From positions 1 to 54,019 of IMG/VR virus record IMGVR_UViG_3300046804_002652: 54,019 bases of DNA; one strand, 5' to 3'. Positions 39,592-51,100 of this stretch are shown here, piece by piece; the first letter of the stretch is position 1, and every line of letters starts with the position of its first letter. The position numbers and the translations under genes were made by a program. Origin of the DNA: a virus. The notes under the pieces were generated by a model, which worked only from the letters and a program-made list of their open reading frames with translations, did no database searches and was not told where the DNA came from.

Positions 39592-42500
39592 ACTGAAATT
39601 GCGATTGCTCTGATGTCTTGTACAGTTGGTACTACAGCGCTTGTAGCCGCACGCAGCACGATCTTAATAGCCATATATTTGTAACCATCAAAATATGCAC
39701 CTGCATCATTATAGTAGCGAACGATACCATCATTGTGCTTGTACTTAAACGCAGTATAAGGCTCTAGTACTTTTTGCAACACTATTCCGTCAGCAGTGAA
39801 AGATGGAGCTTGGTTAAGAACAATGGTGTTGTAGTCTGTTATAGAAGCGATCCTACGAACATCATACAACTCGTTATCAGTCGTTCTGATCAACTTGATT
39901 GTGTCTCCTACTGACAACTGAGAATCGAACTCTGTACCAAACCCTTCTAGTGTAGTGTTAGAAGCGTTTACACTTACATCAGTTCTTCCAGTACCCGTAA
40001 TATTTACAGCAGGAGGAGAGCTATCGAAGGTGTACTCGAATTCTCTATAATCATTTGGGTTTAACGAATCGCTGTATAAACCGTTGTTTGTAACTTGGAC
40101 CAATTTAGACCAGTCCTTATCGTTAAACACATCACCATCCACACCGTTTAATATCTTAGCATATACTTCCACGTCTGTAGAATCAGGCTTGTATGCGGTT
40201 ATCAATACGCGAAGATCTTCTGCATCCATTCCATCGGAAAGCGCAAGACGTTTGGAGATGTATCTGTTTTTCGAAATACCATAACGCTTGTTGTCATTCG
40301 ATGTAAATCTTACAGTACCGCTATCGACGGTTCGTGCTGCAGCAATCGATAGTGTCACGTTGGCACCATTGATACCAGTAACAATCGTACCTTCTGCTAT
40401 ACCAAGGCCTTGCACGCCCATACCAAGCGTCACATTAGTTGTCGTTGTTTGCAACAACGTATTGCTAAACGTGTTAGCAGTTTGTGTAAACGCTGTGTAA
40501 TTATCGATAATGTTTTCAATAATTACAATTGAGCCAGGGTTCACGTCAACTAGAGGAGACAGCGCCTCTTCTGCAGTATTAATGTTTTGCAAGAAGATCA
40601 ACGAGTCATCAATTGCGGTGCCTGTAATCTCATTCGATCTACTACGCAGCTTTGCAGTGAATGGAATTCTGTTGGCAGTGCCTTGCTGGCCAGAAATACT
40701 AACAATCTGGTTGTTAGATGATCTCATTACCTGCAAATCAAATGTCGTAGTAGTGGCTGGAGGTATAAATGTCTGTACGTGGGGCTCAATGTAGCTCACA
40801 TTAACATCTTCCACGGACGTTATCGTTGCTTGTGCTTGAGATATAGAGCCAACAACACCACGACCAGTAGCGAAGCGGAAGTTACTATTTGCAGCCGTCG
40901 ATTGTTTGACGGTCAACATTCCAGTACTTGTGTTATGGTTGCTCACAATACCGCTCACTACTTTTTGATAGTTTGCAATAATTGAATCCGTTGGTCCTGA
41001 ATTTAAAGGAGGATATGTGTCGAGTGTAATTTGAGTACTTGAACCAATATTTAACACCTTAGCAACACAGAATGCTGGATCGATACCATAGTGGCTTGCT
41101 CCACTGAGAACTTCACCTAGCGCTCCGCTGACAGCCATAGATGTATCTGACGACACAGTCTCTACTTGACGGATATAGTTACCTATCTGCACATAGTCCC
41201 CAACAGCATAATCCGTCAAGAACTGCGTACCAGTACCGGTAATCGTGCCAGAAGAAGTGCCTCCTGAAACATACCCTTGACGAGCTACGGTTTTGTTTGT
41301 GCCGTAAGTAATCAATATTCTATCGTTCAACGACACATATGTTGTGAAGGCTGAATTCAACCCGTTCAGCACTCTGCTAGATGTGTTAGCGTATACAATG
41401 CCAGTACCATAAGAAAGAGCTTTCTGAGCAACTACTTCACCTGGCGTAAAGCTGCCTACTAATCCTTGGATTTTCAAGAACTCATATGCGTTTGGCGTCA
41501 AGGTAGCGGTTGCACTAGTGCTTGTAAATTTAGCACGATTCAATGTAAACTTAACGTCTTCAAATTGATATGCTGACCAAGTAGATCCGTTGGTAGATAA
41601 GAACATGGCACCAAGACCCCAGTCACTTTTCTTAACTAGCGTAGGATCAGTAACATCGATGCCCCCTGCTTCACCAGTCCATAGTAAGTATTCTGGTGAA
41701 CCAGCTTCTGGATACACCACAAATGCATACTCTGTATCTGCTTTGAGGTATACAGGAGAGTCAAATGTAAATGTTGTTTTTACGCTCGCATCATCTGACA
41801 CGTTAACCATAGAGGCAGGCAAACGAGCAACTGCGTTTGGAAGTACAGTTGTAGTTGGGATGCCATAATTGACTGTACGTATTTCAACAACTACACCTTG
41901 AGCGGCATCTTTTCTGCTAAAATACAAATCGATGCTTGTCGCAACAACCCCATCGACTCCTTTGTCTGGACCTTGCACTTTAAACGATTGAGCGATTGGG
42001 TCAGATGGAGGAATTGCAACAAACGAAGTACGAGTGACGGTACCTCGTGTTGTAGAAGTATATGGTGTGATCTCTTCAGTCATTTTAACAGAAGAGAATG
42101 TTTTTGTATTCAAGCTGAGAGCTTGTTTTTCGACAGAGAAATTATATGCACTGAATGCACCAATTGCTTTGGACACAGCTGCTGTTTGAGACTCGATATT
42201 ATCGACGTCTAATACAATTATTTCACGCTCTCCAACTTGGAATGTTGCTGCTGGCAAATACAATACACAAGAAACAACACCTTGCTCAGTAGCATACAAA
42301 GCATCTCCGACCGCACCTTTTACGAAGAAACCATCTTCGCTGAAAGTCGTTGTGGAAGATACAGTAGCTGGCTGACAGAAGCTAGAAACATCCCTCTTGT
42401 CAAACCACACATAGTGGCGAGCTCCTGGACGCAATCCTACAGCCACGACCTTAATTGCTTGAGATCTGATGTATGGCTGTAGTGAGAAGTTGGTGACATA

Positions 42501-45500
42501 ATCACCAATCTTTTCGGTAGTAGTACCTTGAGTAGCAGAGATCGATTGTTTGGTTAACGTGCCGGTAGAAGTGATTGTTTGGTCAAACACGTTCGTGGTC
42601 GTTATTCCCCCGTTGCCACGGCTTGAGCTGGTACGCAGAAGGTTTTCTGCTGTAGATGTATTGGTGATAGTTACCTTACCGCCCAACGAATCGAATGCGT
42701 CGTTGATAGAGCTGACAAGTGGATCCAATGCTCCAGCAAGATCAACATCGATTGTCTGCGGAGATACTTTGGTATCAGGCTGGTTATCATATTGTGGGAA
42801 AGTAAACAGCTTGCCTTTGTAGTTGTAAGCATTCTCCACACAGTTACGGACCTTTGTTGCAAATGGTTGTGCTACAAAAGGAATCTCTGTATAAGCCAAT
42901 GAGACTAGATCGCCCGTTAACGTGGTGTTAGCAGTATTTTTAGATGCGGCGTATTCTAACTCCACATCATACTGATTGATAACAGGCCTTGCTTCGCTGT
43001 TATACACATCAATAAACATACGATACTCTGGATCGTTTACGTTGGCGATATTATAATCGTCAAATGGATCAACAAAGAAGCCGTGTTTAAAACGATCGAT
43101 AGTAGCGTCGAGTTCGCTAGGAATTACAATATTCTTAGTTTGTTGCTCAAGGGTATTCAATAATGAGTAATATTCGAGACGGGCAATTCTGCCTTCAATG
43201 TCTTGAATATCTTTCATTGTGTACCGACGTTGTTGTTGCAACGACACGCTAGTAATCAAATCTGGACGTTTATAGTTACGTGCCTCAGATTGAGCTAGCG
43301 TTGGGTATGGAGGAACACTAACAATAGCTAGCGTCATCGAACCTAACGGCTCGACTGGAGCTGATGGACGGTTAGACGGGGTACCCTCAGCAATTCGAAT
43401 TTGTCCTGTAGAATCTAACGTGACTCTATCCATGCGAGGCATATAGGATAATATGTCTGCTTGGAACGTTTGGTTCGGCGAAGGGAAATATTTCGTGCCC
43501 GATGATAATGTCGTTGAGTATGTTGGGTTGATCGTTGCGCCAGCAATTGTCGTTGAGATAGCTGCAGTGTTTGCAGCCGCTGGACGGAAATCAATACAAT
43601 CACGCAAGTCAAACAACTTACCAGCTGCAGAAGAATTAAACAACTCAATCTCTTGAGTTCTAATTTTGTTTCCTGGCAACGTTACAGTAGCATCATCAAC
43701 TGGATAGGATTCTGCAGAAATATAATATCCTGTAGAGGATCTAGTATATACATCCAACTTAATTAATAAGTTATCAGTGCTGGAAAGAATAGTTCCTATA
43801 CCTGACTTCTTATTCAAGAAGGCAAGTCCGTACAGATTATCGGTTTGACCGTTGTCTAATTCAAACGACGATGTAATATCGGTTGTTTCGTTGTATGTGG
43901 TGCTAGTGCCTTTGTATACGCCAACAATTTTGTGAACATCAGGCAATCCAAGACACCAAGGACCGTTTGGATTAGTTGCAAGTTGAGCGCCTGATATTTT
44001 AACATAGGCATTCTTTGTTATGCCTTTTGTAACGTGTGCGCCAACTTGAATGTTGCCCCCAGCGACTTTAGAATTGTAATGGATGACAGCATCCATCTCA
44101 GTATTCAATGTACCGACAGTAGTACCTAAGTTAATAGTTGCAATCGTTCCAGTACTATCAATCGTGATTCCGGCACCAACTCGCTTAAATGTGTTGACTG
44201 GAACATACGCAGGGAATCCAATTCTGTGTGCTTGGCTTGTTCCGGCACCAATGCTAGAGGATACTTCTAGACGTGTGTCACTTATCACTCGAGTAATTAC
44301 TCGATAATTACCGCCAATATAAATCGATTCACCAGCATTATAGTCTGTCAAAAACGTTGTAGTAGACCCAGTGTTAGCTTGAATGGTAGTGTTGCCAAAC
44401 GTTTGCACGGTGCCTGCTTTTGTGCCGCCATATGTCGAATTTGTAGGAATGATAACAAAATCGCGCTCTTGTGTGTTGTTGAGTGTAGAGCTTGGCGTGT
44501 AAGGAAACTCTTCATCACCGGCCAATTCAATTGTTGCAACGCCCGATGTAGAGAAGCGGTCTTGACTAGAGACTGTAGCTCTGTAAATAAAATTCTCATT
44601 GTTCAATTGCTTGATTGCTTGCGTACCAAGATTAAACACGAGAGAGCTGTAACCTGGCTCGAGTAATTCAGCTTTACTGAATGCGTTCAATACCACGTCA
44701 GCGCATGCAACCCCCGCGACAGATATTGCACGGACGTCACCGAATGTCTTGCCAGCCGACATCTGAATATCAAACAAATACAGTCTATACTGGCATGTAG
44801 GAGTACCAACGTCTCCACTTTCATACACGACTGCTCGTACTTTTGCAGTACCGATTTGCGATCCAGCGCTTGATCCGTTCGGTGTGCCATTAACGTTTGT
44901 AGTTAAGTTTTGGCCAGCTGCACTTCTTAGAGACACACTGACCCCAGCACTCGCTTCAAATGAACCAGCCATCTCTTGAACCAAAACATAGTTACCGTAA
45001 TTGGTAGAGATGCTCTGACCGTAATCGGTTGTTACGTCCGTTGCCTTGCGCAATGGTACGCGAATGTTATCTAAGTTTTCAACACGGAAACCATCAACGT
45101 ATCCAGTACCAGCTCCCACAGCAACATTAATGTGTGTTGTGTTACCTGATATTGGTTCTGTTATTACTGGGAACCGGCTGACAACATAATTGCCACTTTG
45201 CTCATATGTGCGCTTAGCCATTTGATTACCAATAACATTATATTGCGTATCTTCCGACTGACGTACTTTATGACCGTTCTCAAATTCTACAATACCGAAG
45301 AAACTATTATTGGAGGAAGCTTCTTGCTTGGTCTTTACAACCAATGTAGGTGTCAATTTGAGACGATGAGCTCCTGGCGCTTTGTAATTCAAAGATCCTG
45401 TAGAGTTATCTAACAACGAATCGTCGCTTGTCGCGTTGACAATTGCTTCAGTCGTGGAGAATCCAATTACGGCGTTGTTTGGTGCAGTGCTATACTTTGC

Positions 45501-46343
45501 AGCAATTGCAGTGCCACCTTCAAACCGGACAAAATGTCCCTTTTGAAAAATGATACCATCGCTTACGCGAACAGCATATCCGGCACCTACTGGGGCTGTG
45601 TAAAAATTACCCGCAACAGTCAACTGAGCAATTTGAATTGTAGCTGTTAGCTGAGCTCCTTGACCTGCAGATGTGCCAACAGGAGTAACTGTCGGTACAT
45701 CGACGTACCCTGATCCTTTTTCGTTCAACAGTACTTCTTTAATTGTACCATTCGCATATGTTACAATTGTTCCAACTGCACCGGAGCCGCCTGTACCAGC
45801 AGCTGTAAATGTGACCGTATCTGTATTAGAATATCCTGAACCGCCTTGCAATACAGTGATTGACTCGACGCGCCGGTCTCTATGATAGATTGTCAAAACA
45901 TCATCGGACGCAAATGTTTTTTCGCCTGAAGTGCCTGTATTTAAATACTTAACGTATAGTGTATTTAAATCTGGATTCTGGGTTTGCAAACCAGTCACAG
46001 CATTGACGGAATACGCGCGCAAATTTGCTGTACCAACGACAAGCGTATTTGCATACAGACTCATGTTGCACGGCTGACCATCAACTTGATTGTCAAGAAT
46101 TTTTACGTATTGATAGTTCGAGTCGAATGACTGAGTACATCCTTTAATGACGGTACCAGTCTTATAGATGTTTTCACCAAAACGCTCAATTTGGTTTTGC
46201 AAAATAGTTTGCAATTGCGTCAGCTCACGGGCTTGTACTGCGACTCCAGGTCTGAACAACACGCGGTGAAAGTTTTTATCTTCCGCGAAATCGTCAAAGT
46301 ATGGGGATTCGTTTAATGTGCCGTCTTGTAGCTCTAATGCCAT
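39588..46343 (-). CDS. DUF4815-type baseplate/tail structural protein (2251 aa)
   Basis: The N-terminal signature 'FHRVLFRPGVAVQARELTQL' with QTILQNQIERFG (about 25-56) is that of DUF4815 proteins, found next to baseplate genes of marine T4-like phages. Repeated GGSGYSNTDTVTFTAAGTGG-type strands follow near residues 160-230. The central part has an elongated helical stretch with QQRRYTMKDIQDIEGRIARL (about 1045). The C-terminal third has LSDGMDAEDLRVLITAYKP and ends with KYMAIKIVLRAATSAVVPTV, both typical of the family. A large peripheral baseplate or fibre-anchor protein is likely. It has a strong AGAGGAAA ribosome-binding site and follows gp8 by 9 bases. Confidence 0.8.
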   Translation of the reverse strand: MALELQDGTLNESPYFDDFAEDKNFHRVLFRPGVAVQARELTQLQTILQNQIERFGENIYKTGTVIKGCTQSFDSNYQYVKILDNQVDGQPCNMSLYANTLVVGTANLRAYSVNAVTGLQTQNPDLNTLYVKYLNTGTSGEKTFASDDVLTIYHRDRRVESITVLQGGSGYSNTDTVTFTAAGTGGSGAVGTIVTYANGTIKEVLLNEKGSGYVDVPTVTPVGTSAGQGAQLTATIQIAQLTVAGNFYTAPVGAGYAVRVSDGIIFQKGHFVRFEGGTAIAAKYSTAPNNAVIGFSTTEAIVNATSDDSLLDNSTGSLNYKAPGAHRLKLTPTLVVKTKQEASSNNSFFGIVEFENGHKVRQSEDTQYNVIGNQMAKRTYEQSGNYVVSRFPVITEPISGNTTHINVAVGAGTGYVDGFRVENLDNIRVPLRKATDVTTDYGQSISTNYGNYVLVQEMAGSFEASAGVSVSLRSAAGQNLTTNVNGTPNGSSAGSQIGTAKVRAVVYESGDVGTPTCQYRLYLFDIQMSAGKTFGDVRAISVAGVACADVVLNAFSKAELLEPGYSSLVFNLGTQAIKQLNNENFIYRATVSSQDRFSTSGVATIELAGDEEFPYTPSSTLNNTQERDFVIIPTNSTYGGTKAGTVQTFGNTTIQANTGSTTTFLTDYNAGESIYIGGNYRVITRVISDTRLEVSSSIGAGTSQAHRIGFPAYVPVNTFKRVGAGITIDSTGTIATINLGTTVGTLNTEMDAVIHYNSKVAGGNIQVGAHVTKGITKNAYVKISGAQLATNPNGPWCLGLPDVHKIVGVYKGTSTTYNETTDITSSFELDNGQTDNLYGLAFLNKKSGIGTILSSTDNLLIKLDVYTRSSTGYYISAESYPVDDATVTLPGNKIRTQEIELFNSSAAGKLFDLRDCIDFRPAAANTAAISTTIAGATINPTYSTTLSSGTKYFPSPNQTFQADILSYMPRMDRVTLDSTGQIRIAEGTPSNRPSAPVEPLGSMTLAIVSVPPYPTLAQSEARNYKRPDLITSVSLQQQRRYTMKDIQDIEGRIARLEYYSLLNTLEQQTKNIVIPSELDATIDRFKHGFFVDPFDDYNIANVNDPEYRMFIDVYNSEARPVINQYDVELEYAASKNTANTTLTGDLVSLAYTEIPFVAQPFATKVRNCVENAYNYKGKLFTFPQYDNQPDTKVSPQTIDVDLAGALDPLVSSINDAFDSLGGKVTITNTSTAENLLRTSSSRGNGGITTTNVFDQTITSTGTLTKQSISATQGTTTEKIGDYVTNFSLQPYIRSQAIKVVAVGLRPGARHYVWFDKRDVSSFCQPATVSSTTTFSEDGFFVKGAVGDALYATEQGVVSCVLYLPAATFQVGEREIIVLDVDNIESQTAAVSKAIGAFSAYNFSVEKQALSLNTKTFSSVKMTEEITPYTSTTRGTVTRTSFVAIPPSDPIAQSFKVQGPDKGVDGVVATSIDLYFSRKDAAQGVVVEIRTVNYGIPTTTVLPNAVARLPASMVNVSDDASVKTTFTFDSPVYLKADTEYAFVVYPEAGSPEYLLWTGEAGGIDVTDPTLVKKSDWGLGAMFLSTNGSTWSAYQFEDVKFTLNRAKFTSTSATATLTPNAYEFLKIQGLVGSFTPGEVVAQKALSYGTGIVYANTSSRVLNGLNSAFTTYVSLNDRILITYGTNKTVARQGYVSGGTSSGTITGTGTQFLTDYAVGDYVQIGNYIRQVETVSSDTSMAVSGALGEVLSGASHYGIDPAFCVAKVLNIGSSTQITLDTYPPLNSGPTDSIIANYQKVVSGIVSNHNTSTGMLTVKQSTAANSNFRFATGRGVVGSISQAQATITSVEDVNVSYIEPHVQTFIPPATTTTFDLQVMRSSNNQIVSISGQQGTANRIPFTAKLRSRSNEITGTAIDDSLIFLQNINTAEEALSPLVDVNPGSIVIIENIIDNYTAFTQTANTFSNTLLQTTTTNVTLGMGVQGLGIAEGTIVTGINGANVTLSIAAARTVDSGTVRFTSNDNKRYGISKNRYISKRLALSDGMDAEDLRVLITAYKPDSTDVEVYAKILNGVDGDVFNDKDWSKLVQVTNNGLYSDSLNPNDYREFEYTFDSSPPAVNITGTGRTDVSVNASNTTLEGFGTEFDSQLSVGDTIKLIRTTDNELYDVRRIASITDYNTIVLNQAPSFTADGIVLQKVLEPYTAFKYKHNDGIVRYYNDAGAYFDGYKYMAIKIVLRAATSAVVPTVQDIRAIAISV

Positions 46344-46352
46344 AGTTTCCTC

Positions 46353-48116
46353 TTAGAATTGCAATATCAACTTTAATGTTTCTGATTGTTGATTATATCT
46401 TTTAACTGGCTTCACATTTTCAATGTACATCACTTGACCCGAATTGGGCACCAAATCACCAGCGACTACGTCTGTTACTTTAGATGTGGAAGAGGAGGTT
46501 GTGCCTGTAACTGTTTCAACCGTACCAACAACATCATCAGAAACGTTGATTACTCCTTTTTTACCGGTAATCCTCATCACTGTATTATTAGCAAAATACA
46601 TAATGCCATTTGCATGGCTGCCCTGCGTTACCAATTCATCTTCTTGAAATTGCCCTGCAGGATTATCGATAATTAATTTATATGTTTGATCTATGTAGGT
46701 CGTTGGTCCAGCGACACTATCAACTCGAGCCGTCACGCCGCCACTTGAATGTATTAGGTTATAAGAACTATTACCTGATCCAAAAAATTTCGATACGTTA
46801 GTGAGCTTGAGTGTAGTTTCGGTGACTCTTACTATTTCACCGCTAGCTCCACTATCCGCTTGGGTAACAATTTCCCCATCAGCAAATCCTGTCGTGCTAG
46901 AAGAATAAGTTATTACGACATTCGACAATAATGGATTGCGAATTAAACCAATATTTCTATAATCGTTTGCATCCAATAATTTGTTATTGTTATCTACATC
47001 ATCAGCATTGAAATTAGCACTTACACACATATGACGAGCGCCTAACTCAGCAGCTACGTCAGATCCATGGCCACCTGGAGGGCTGTACACAGGAGTCAGT
47101 ACTGCAGCGTTAGAAGTGCCGCCAGTGTTAGCTAGAATTGTAGTAGTAGCGTAAGTGAAAGAATTACCCTGGTTTGTAATCTCAATTTTATAAATGGAGT
47201 TACTGCTTGCAGCGTTAACTAACGCTCTGCCAACAAAACCATCTCCATCTCCAGTTACTACAACGGCAGGAGAAATTTCATACGTGGAATATACGTCAGG
47301 CAATATATCAAAAGGTTGCGTCAATATTACACTACGCAAACTTCCAGATACAACATACTCACTGATCAATCGTTGCTGTCCCGCTCCAACTCCGCTTGTA
47401 ATTTTGAATGCACAATTCTTGAAGAAGTCAGTATTTGCGGATTTATTTCCTTCAACTTGGAATACCGTCGCATCACCATTTACCGCACTAACTTGAATGA
47501 CGCCGCTGCCATATGAATTATAATGAGATCCTTGATATGGGATACTAATGTGGCTGATTGTCCCAGACACTGCGTTTGCAACAACGTTTGCATTTGGAAC
47601 TACGGGAATGAATCGAGGAGTAGAGAATTTCTTAAACACAGAATCTTCAATGGAGTACATATACTTCCACTTGTAACCATCGCTTGTGCTGTATTCCTCA
47701 TCTTGCGGAGAAGTTGAATAAACATCCGGAGGGACGCTCGATGGGCTTCCGTTGTTATTATCTAAACATTTAAAGATCGAGTGGTTTGTACCCTGCGACA
47801 CTAGCACATAAAACTGCTTGTCGTACAACTCAACATCATCATGTGAATAAACAGCATATACTGTATTTGCTGTCCAGTTGTATCTCGGTACCATTAACTT
47901 TGCATCATTCACACCAACTCGGCGGCCGGCAATCATAGATTGATAAGCGTCTGTGCTTATTTGTTGGACCGTATCGTAAGGCTGTGGAGGGGTGTTATCA
48001 TCTGCATACGGATCAGGACGGCCAATAAAAACGTAATACACGTCCTCACCGGACGTGATATTGTCTATAAATTGTTGTGCTGCTTGCCGACGAAGGTTGC
48101 GTGTTATTAAATTCAT
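46353..48116 (-). CDS. gp8: Baseplate wedge protein gp8 homologue (587 aa)
   Basis: The gp8 signature is clear in the first 170 residues: DVYYVFIGRPDPYADD (25-40), LMVPRYNWTANTVYAVY (74-90), FYVLVSQGTNHSIFKCLDNN (102-121), and TSDGYKWKYMYSI (144-156) followed by a FSTPRFIPV strand. T4 gp8 (334 residues) is a dimer in the baseplate wedge that contacts gp10, gp7 and gp6. This copy is much longer: the extra ~250 residues are beta-rich and contain repeated 'G..F..GE.V.Q......G.V' units like those in the gp7-position protein. It lies one base after that gene, and the order gp6, gp7-like, gp8 supports the call. Confidence 0.82.
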   Translation of the reverse strand: MNLITRNLRRQAAQQFIDNITSGEDVYYVFIGRPDPYADDNTPPQPYDTVQQISTDAYQSMIAGRRVGVNDAKLMVPRYNWTANTVYAVYSHDDVELYDKQFYVLVSQGTNHSIFKCLDNNNGSPSSVPPDVYSTSPQDEEYSTSDGYKWKYMYSIEDSVFKKFSTPRFIPVVPNANVVANAVSGTISHISIPYQGSHYNSYGSGVIQVSAVNGDATVFQVEGNKSANTDFFKNCAFKITSGVGAGQQRLISEYVVSGSLRSVILTQPFDILPDVYSTYEISPAVVVTGDGDGFVGRALVNAASSNSIYKIEITNQGNSFTYATTTILANTGGTSNAAVLTPVYSPPGGHGSDVAAELGARHMCVSANFNADDVDNNNKLLDANDYRNIGLIRNPLLSNVVITYSSSTTGFADGEIVTQADSGASGEIVRVTETTLKLTNVSKFFGSGNSSYNLIHSSGGVTARVDSVAGPTTYIDQTYKLIIDNPAGQFQEDELVTQGSHANGIMYFANNTVMRITGKKGVINVSDDVVGTVETVTGTTSSSTSKVTDVVAGDLVPNSGQVMYIENVKPVKRYNQQSETLKLILQF

Positions 48117-48117
48117 C

Positions 48118-51100
48118 TTAGTATGCTTGGATTTCTACAGAAACAATGGTTGCGTTAGCGCTTGAATTTGCACCCAACACAGTACTGTTATACAAAAACT
48201 GTCCCGAAACGTTAGCGACTCCAAATGTATTTAGGGCGCCAATACCTGAGTTGATCGCGAGTGTTGTAACTACGCTGGTTTGTTCAATTGCTGTGATGAC
48301 GGCGTTAGCGCCAGAAGTTGAGCCGTATATCGAGAATGGGCCATTCACACGAGACACAGTTGCTTGAACTCCGGATGTCATTCCTATGACGGGACCTGAA
48401 GACGGATTGAACGTGCCTGAGGTATTCCCCACACTAACGGTCGAGGTGTTACCGATATTAACATATCCTTGCGCTCCTGTGGAAGGCTGACGCAAGATTT
48501 CACCGTCTTGGAATCCGATGTCTGACAAATTGCCGATAGATAACACGACGGTGTTGGATCTTGTAAACAACGAAGATTTGCCACCGATTGCAAGTATGCT
48601 GGCATTTCCCGATATCGTGAATGCCATTTTACCTGAAACAAACTGTCCTCTTGGATCTATGACTTCAACAACGGTCGAATTGGACATACCAACAACCCCT
48701 ACGGCATTGTTTGGCGAAGAAGAATCGTCGCGCTGATATATCGTTTGACCTACTGCAATGGTGCCGGTAATATGTGATACAAGCAATTTAGTGGCTGGCT
48801 TCACAATCAAGTGAGTGCTGTTCGAGGAAGTGATATTTCCTACACCAACGTTGGCAGTTCCGTTCGATTGGTATACAACTTCTTGATATTGGAAGTTGAT
48901 TGGATCGCCGCTACCAACAGCATACGATGTTAAATTGTAAGCAAGCTGCGTACGATCGAACCTAGTTTGCACTTGGCCAACTGATGGGAACAATCCACTT
49001 ACATTGTCTACAGCTATGGTCGTTGTGTTGGCGTTGTAATCGTACGTCACACCAATAATATTTCCTGAGCTCGTGTTGCTGAAGAAAGTTGGATATGACA
49101 ATTGGTTTCCAATTACAGCTTCGGTATTGGCGCCATCCACACCAATGTAACATATGATGGAATCCAAAGTTCCATTTGCCGTCTTTGTCGTTCCATCAAA
49201 CTCAATTAGTTCTTCTCCTAAATTGAATTTAACGTTGTTTCCACCAGTTACAACGAGGGTTGATGAGCGGTCCAGTAAATCTTCTGATACGATGTCTTCG
49301 ACGGCTGTAACGCTACGTTCTACGCTACCAAACAATTTACGTCCAGCAATATGAACTGTATCTTTAATGATATCGGCATATCGATCAAGCGATAAGCTGC
49401 TACGAACTTCATATGAAAAATCTTGGTAGAAGTCGCTGTCTTGTATAACTTTATCTGAGCTTGCAAACCCGCCGTTATCTTCCCAATATCCCTCACCAGT
49501 TCCTTGTCTAATTAGTTTAGCAACCCCCGTCGCGACATATACGTTGTTGTCGCTTTTGAGAGTAACAATTTCGCTGTTCGTATATGCAAACCCTGAGTCT
49601 ATGACTTCCACTTTACCAATAGTACCTTGAGCAGATCGAGCAGGGGAATCTATGACTGCGTTCTTACCGTAAATGGGAGAATCAGGAATGTCCACAATAC
49701 TATTGATTGTTGCTTGTGCACCCGACGTTTCGCCAAAGATTTGATTGTTGTTTGCAAAAGATGTATTGAACCTTGTCCGGAATACGTTTATTGAGGCGCC
49801 ATCATTTGCAATTACTCTGCCTTTTGCTAACTGCGATACCGTGGTAGTTGTCTTGGATCCAACGTTGGCTGTTGAGGTAGACGTCAGTCCTTGGAAAGTG
49901 TTTGATGAGTTGAATGTGTTTGATATATCATCTACACGTATACGCAACACGCCCGTATGAGTAGAAGAATTGTACGTTGCTGTTAACAATTCTCCGTAAA
50001 CGGTATTTCCGTCTGCGCGTACTTGTTTGATAGTTTCGCGTTGACCTGCATTAAACGCGCCGCTCATATTTGTTGCATTTATTGTAACGACAGGATCATA
50101 TACTAGCTGAGTCAAGTTTTCGCCTATTGAAAAAGGCTTTGTGTTACCGCTTATATTCAGCTTATAATTACGCTTACCGAACCCTGCTGTCGCTGGATTA
50201 ATTACTCGCACAAAAGGTGATGCTGTGTTATTTGACCCTGGATCAATGTTCGTCAACGATGCAATTGTTCCCACCGTTTGCTGCAATTTTGTCAAGCACG
50301 TATCAATGATACTATTCAAATCTCCATTAGGATTCTTAACAAATCCGTATCCTGGATCGATTTGTGGATCCAAAACTGCGCTGGTACCTAATGTACCAGG
50401 GCCTGCGTGACTCAAAGTGATTGTTGGTTTAACATCATACCCTGAGCCTATATTTGTAACAGTAACGGAAGTTATTACTCCAGAGCTGTTTGTTCGAACA
50501 TAGGCATTTGCTATCGATGTAGGATTTCCTCCATTGAAGGTCACGATCGTACCTAACCATGGATCGGATATAATATCAGTATTCGTATAACCAGAACCTC
50601 CTGATATTACAGCAACATTGCCAACAAATCCAACATTAGAGGATATACCGTTACCCGACCATGTCGGTCCATCGCCGCTTATTGTCATTGCCAAGAACGC
50701 AACGTTGGCTGAATTATTAGATCCAATTATGTCGGTGTTAATATAAATCTGTTCTTCATCTGTAATGCTACCAACATCAAATCCTCCGATGCTACCGGTG
50801 CTTACTCCAAGAACATTGGCATGCGAATTGGATCCGACAGCATACACATACGCATGTGGCCCCGCTTTGAAAGCTTTAGATGCATCTACGTTAACCAAAC
50901 CGAGGTAATGGGTATTCGAGCCAACAACATATCCTGATGCTGAGCGATCTTCAACATCATTGGTAACAATCAATGCAGATATTGCAGATGGCAGCAATCC
51001 TGTTTGTAGGGTATCGATATTGGGGTCTGTAAACGACCCGTTCACGGTGGATTGTGAGGCTATATTAGCAGAACAACCGGAGCTAGCTCCTATCAGTCGC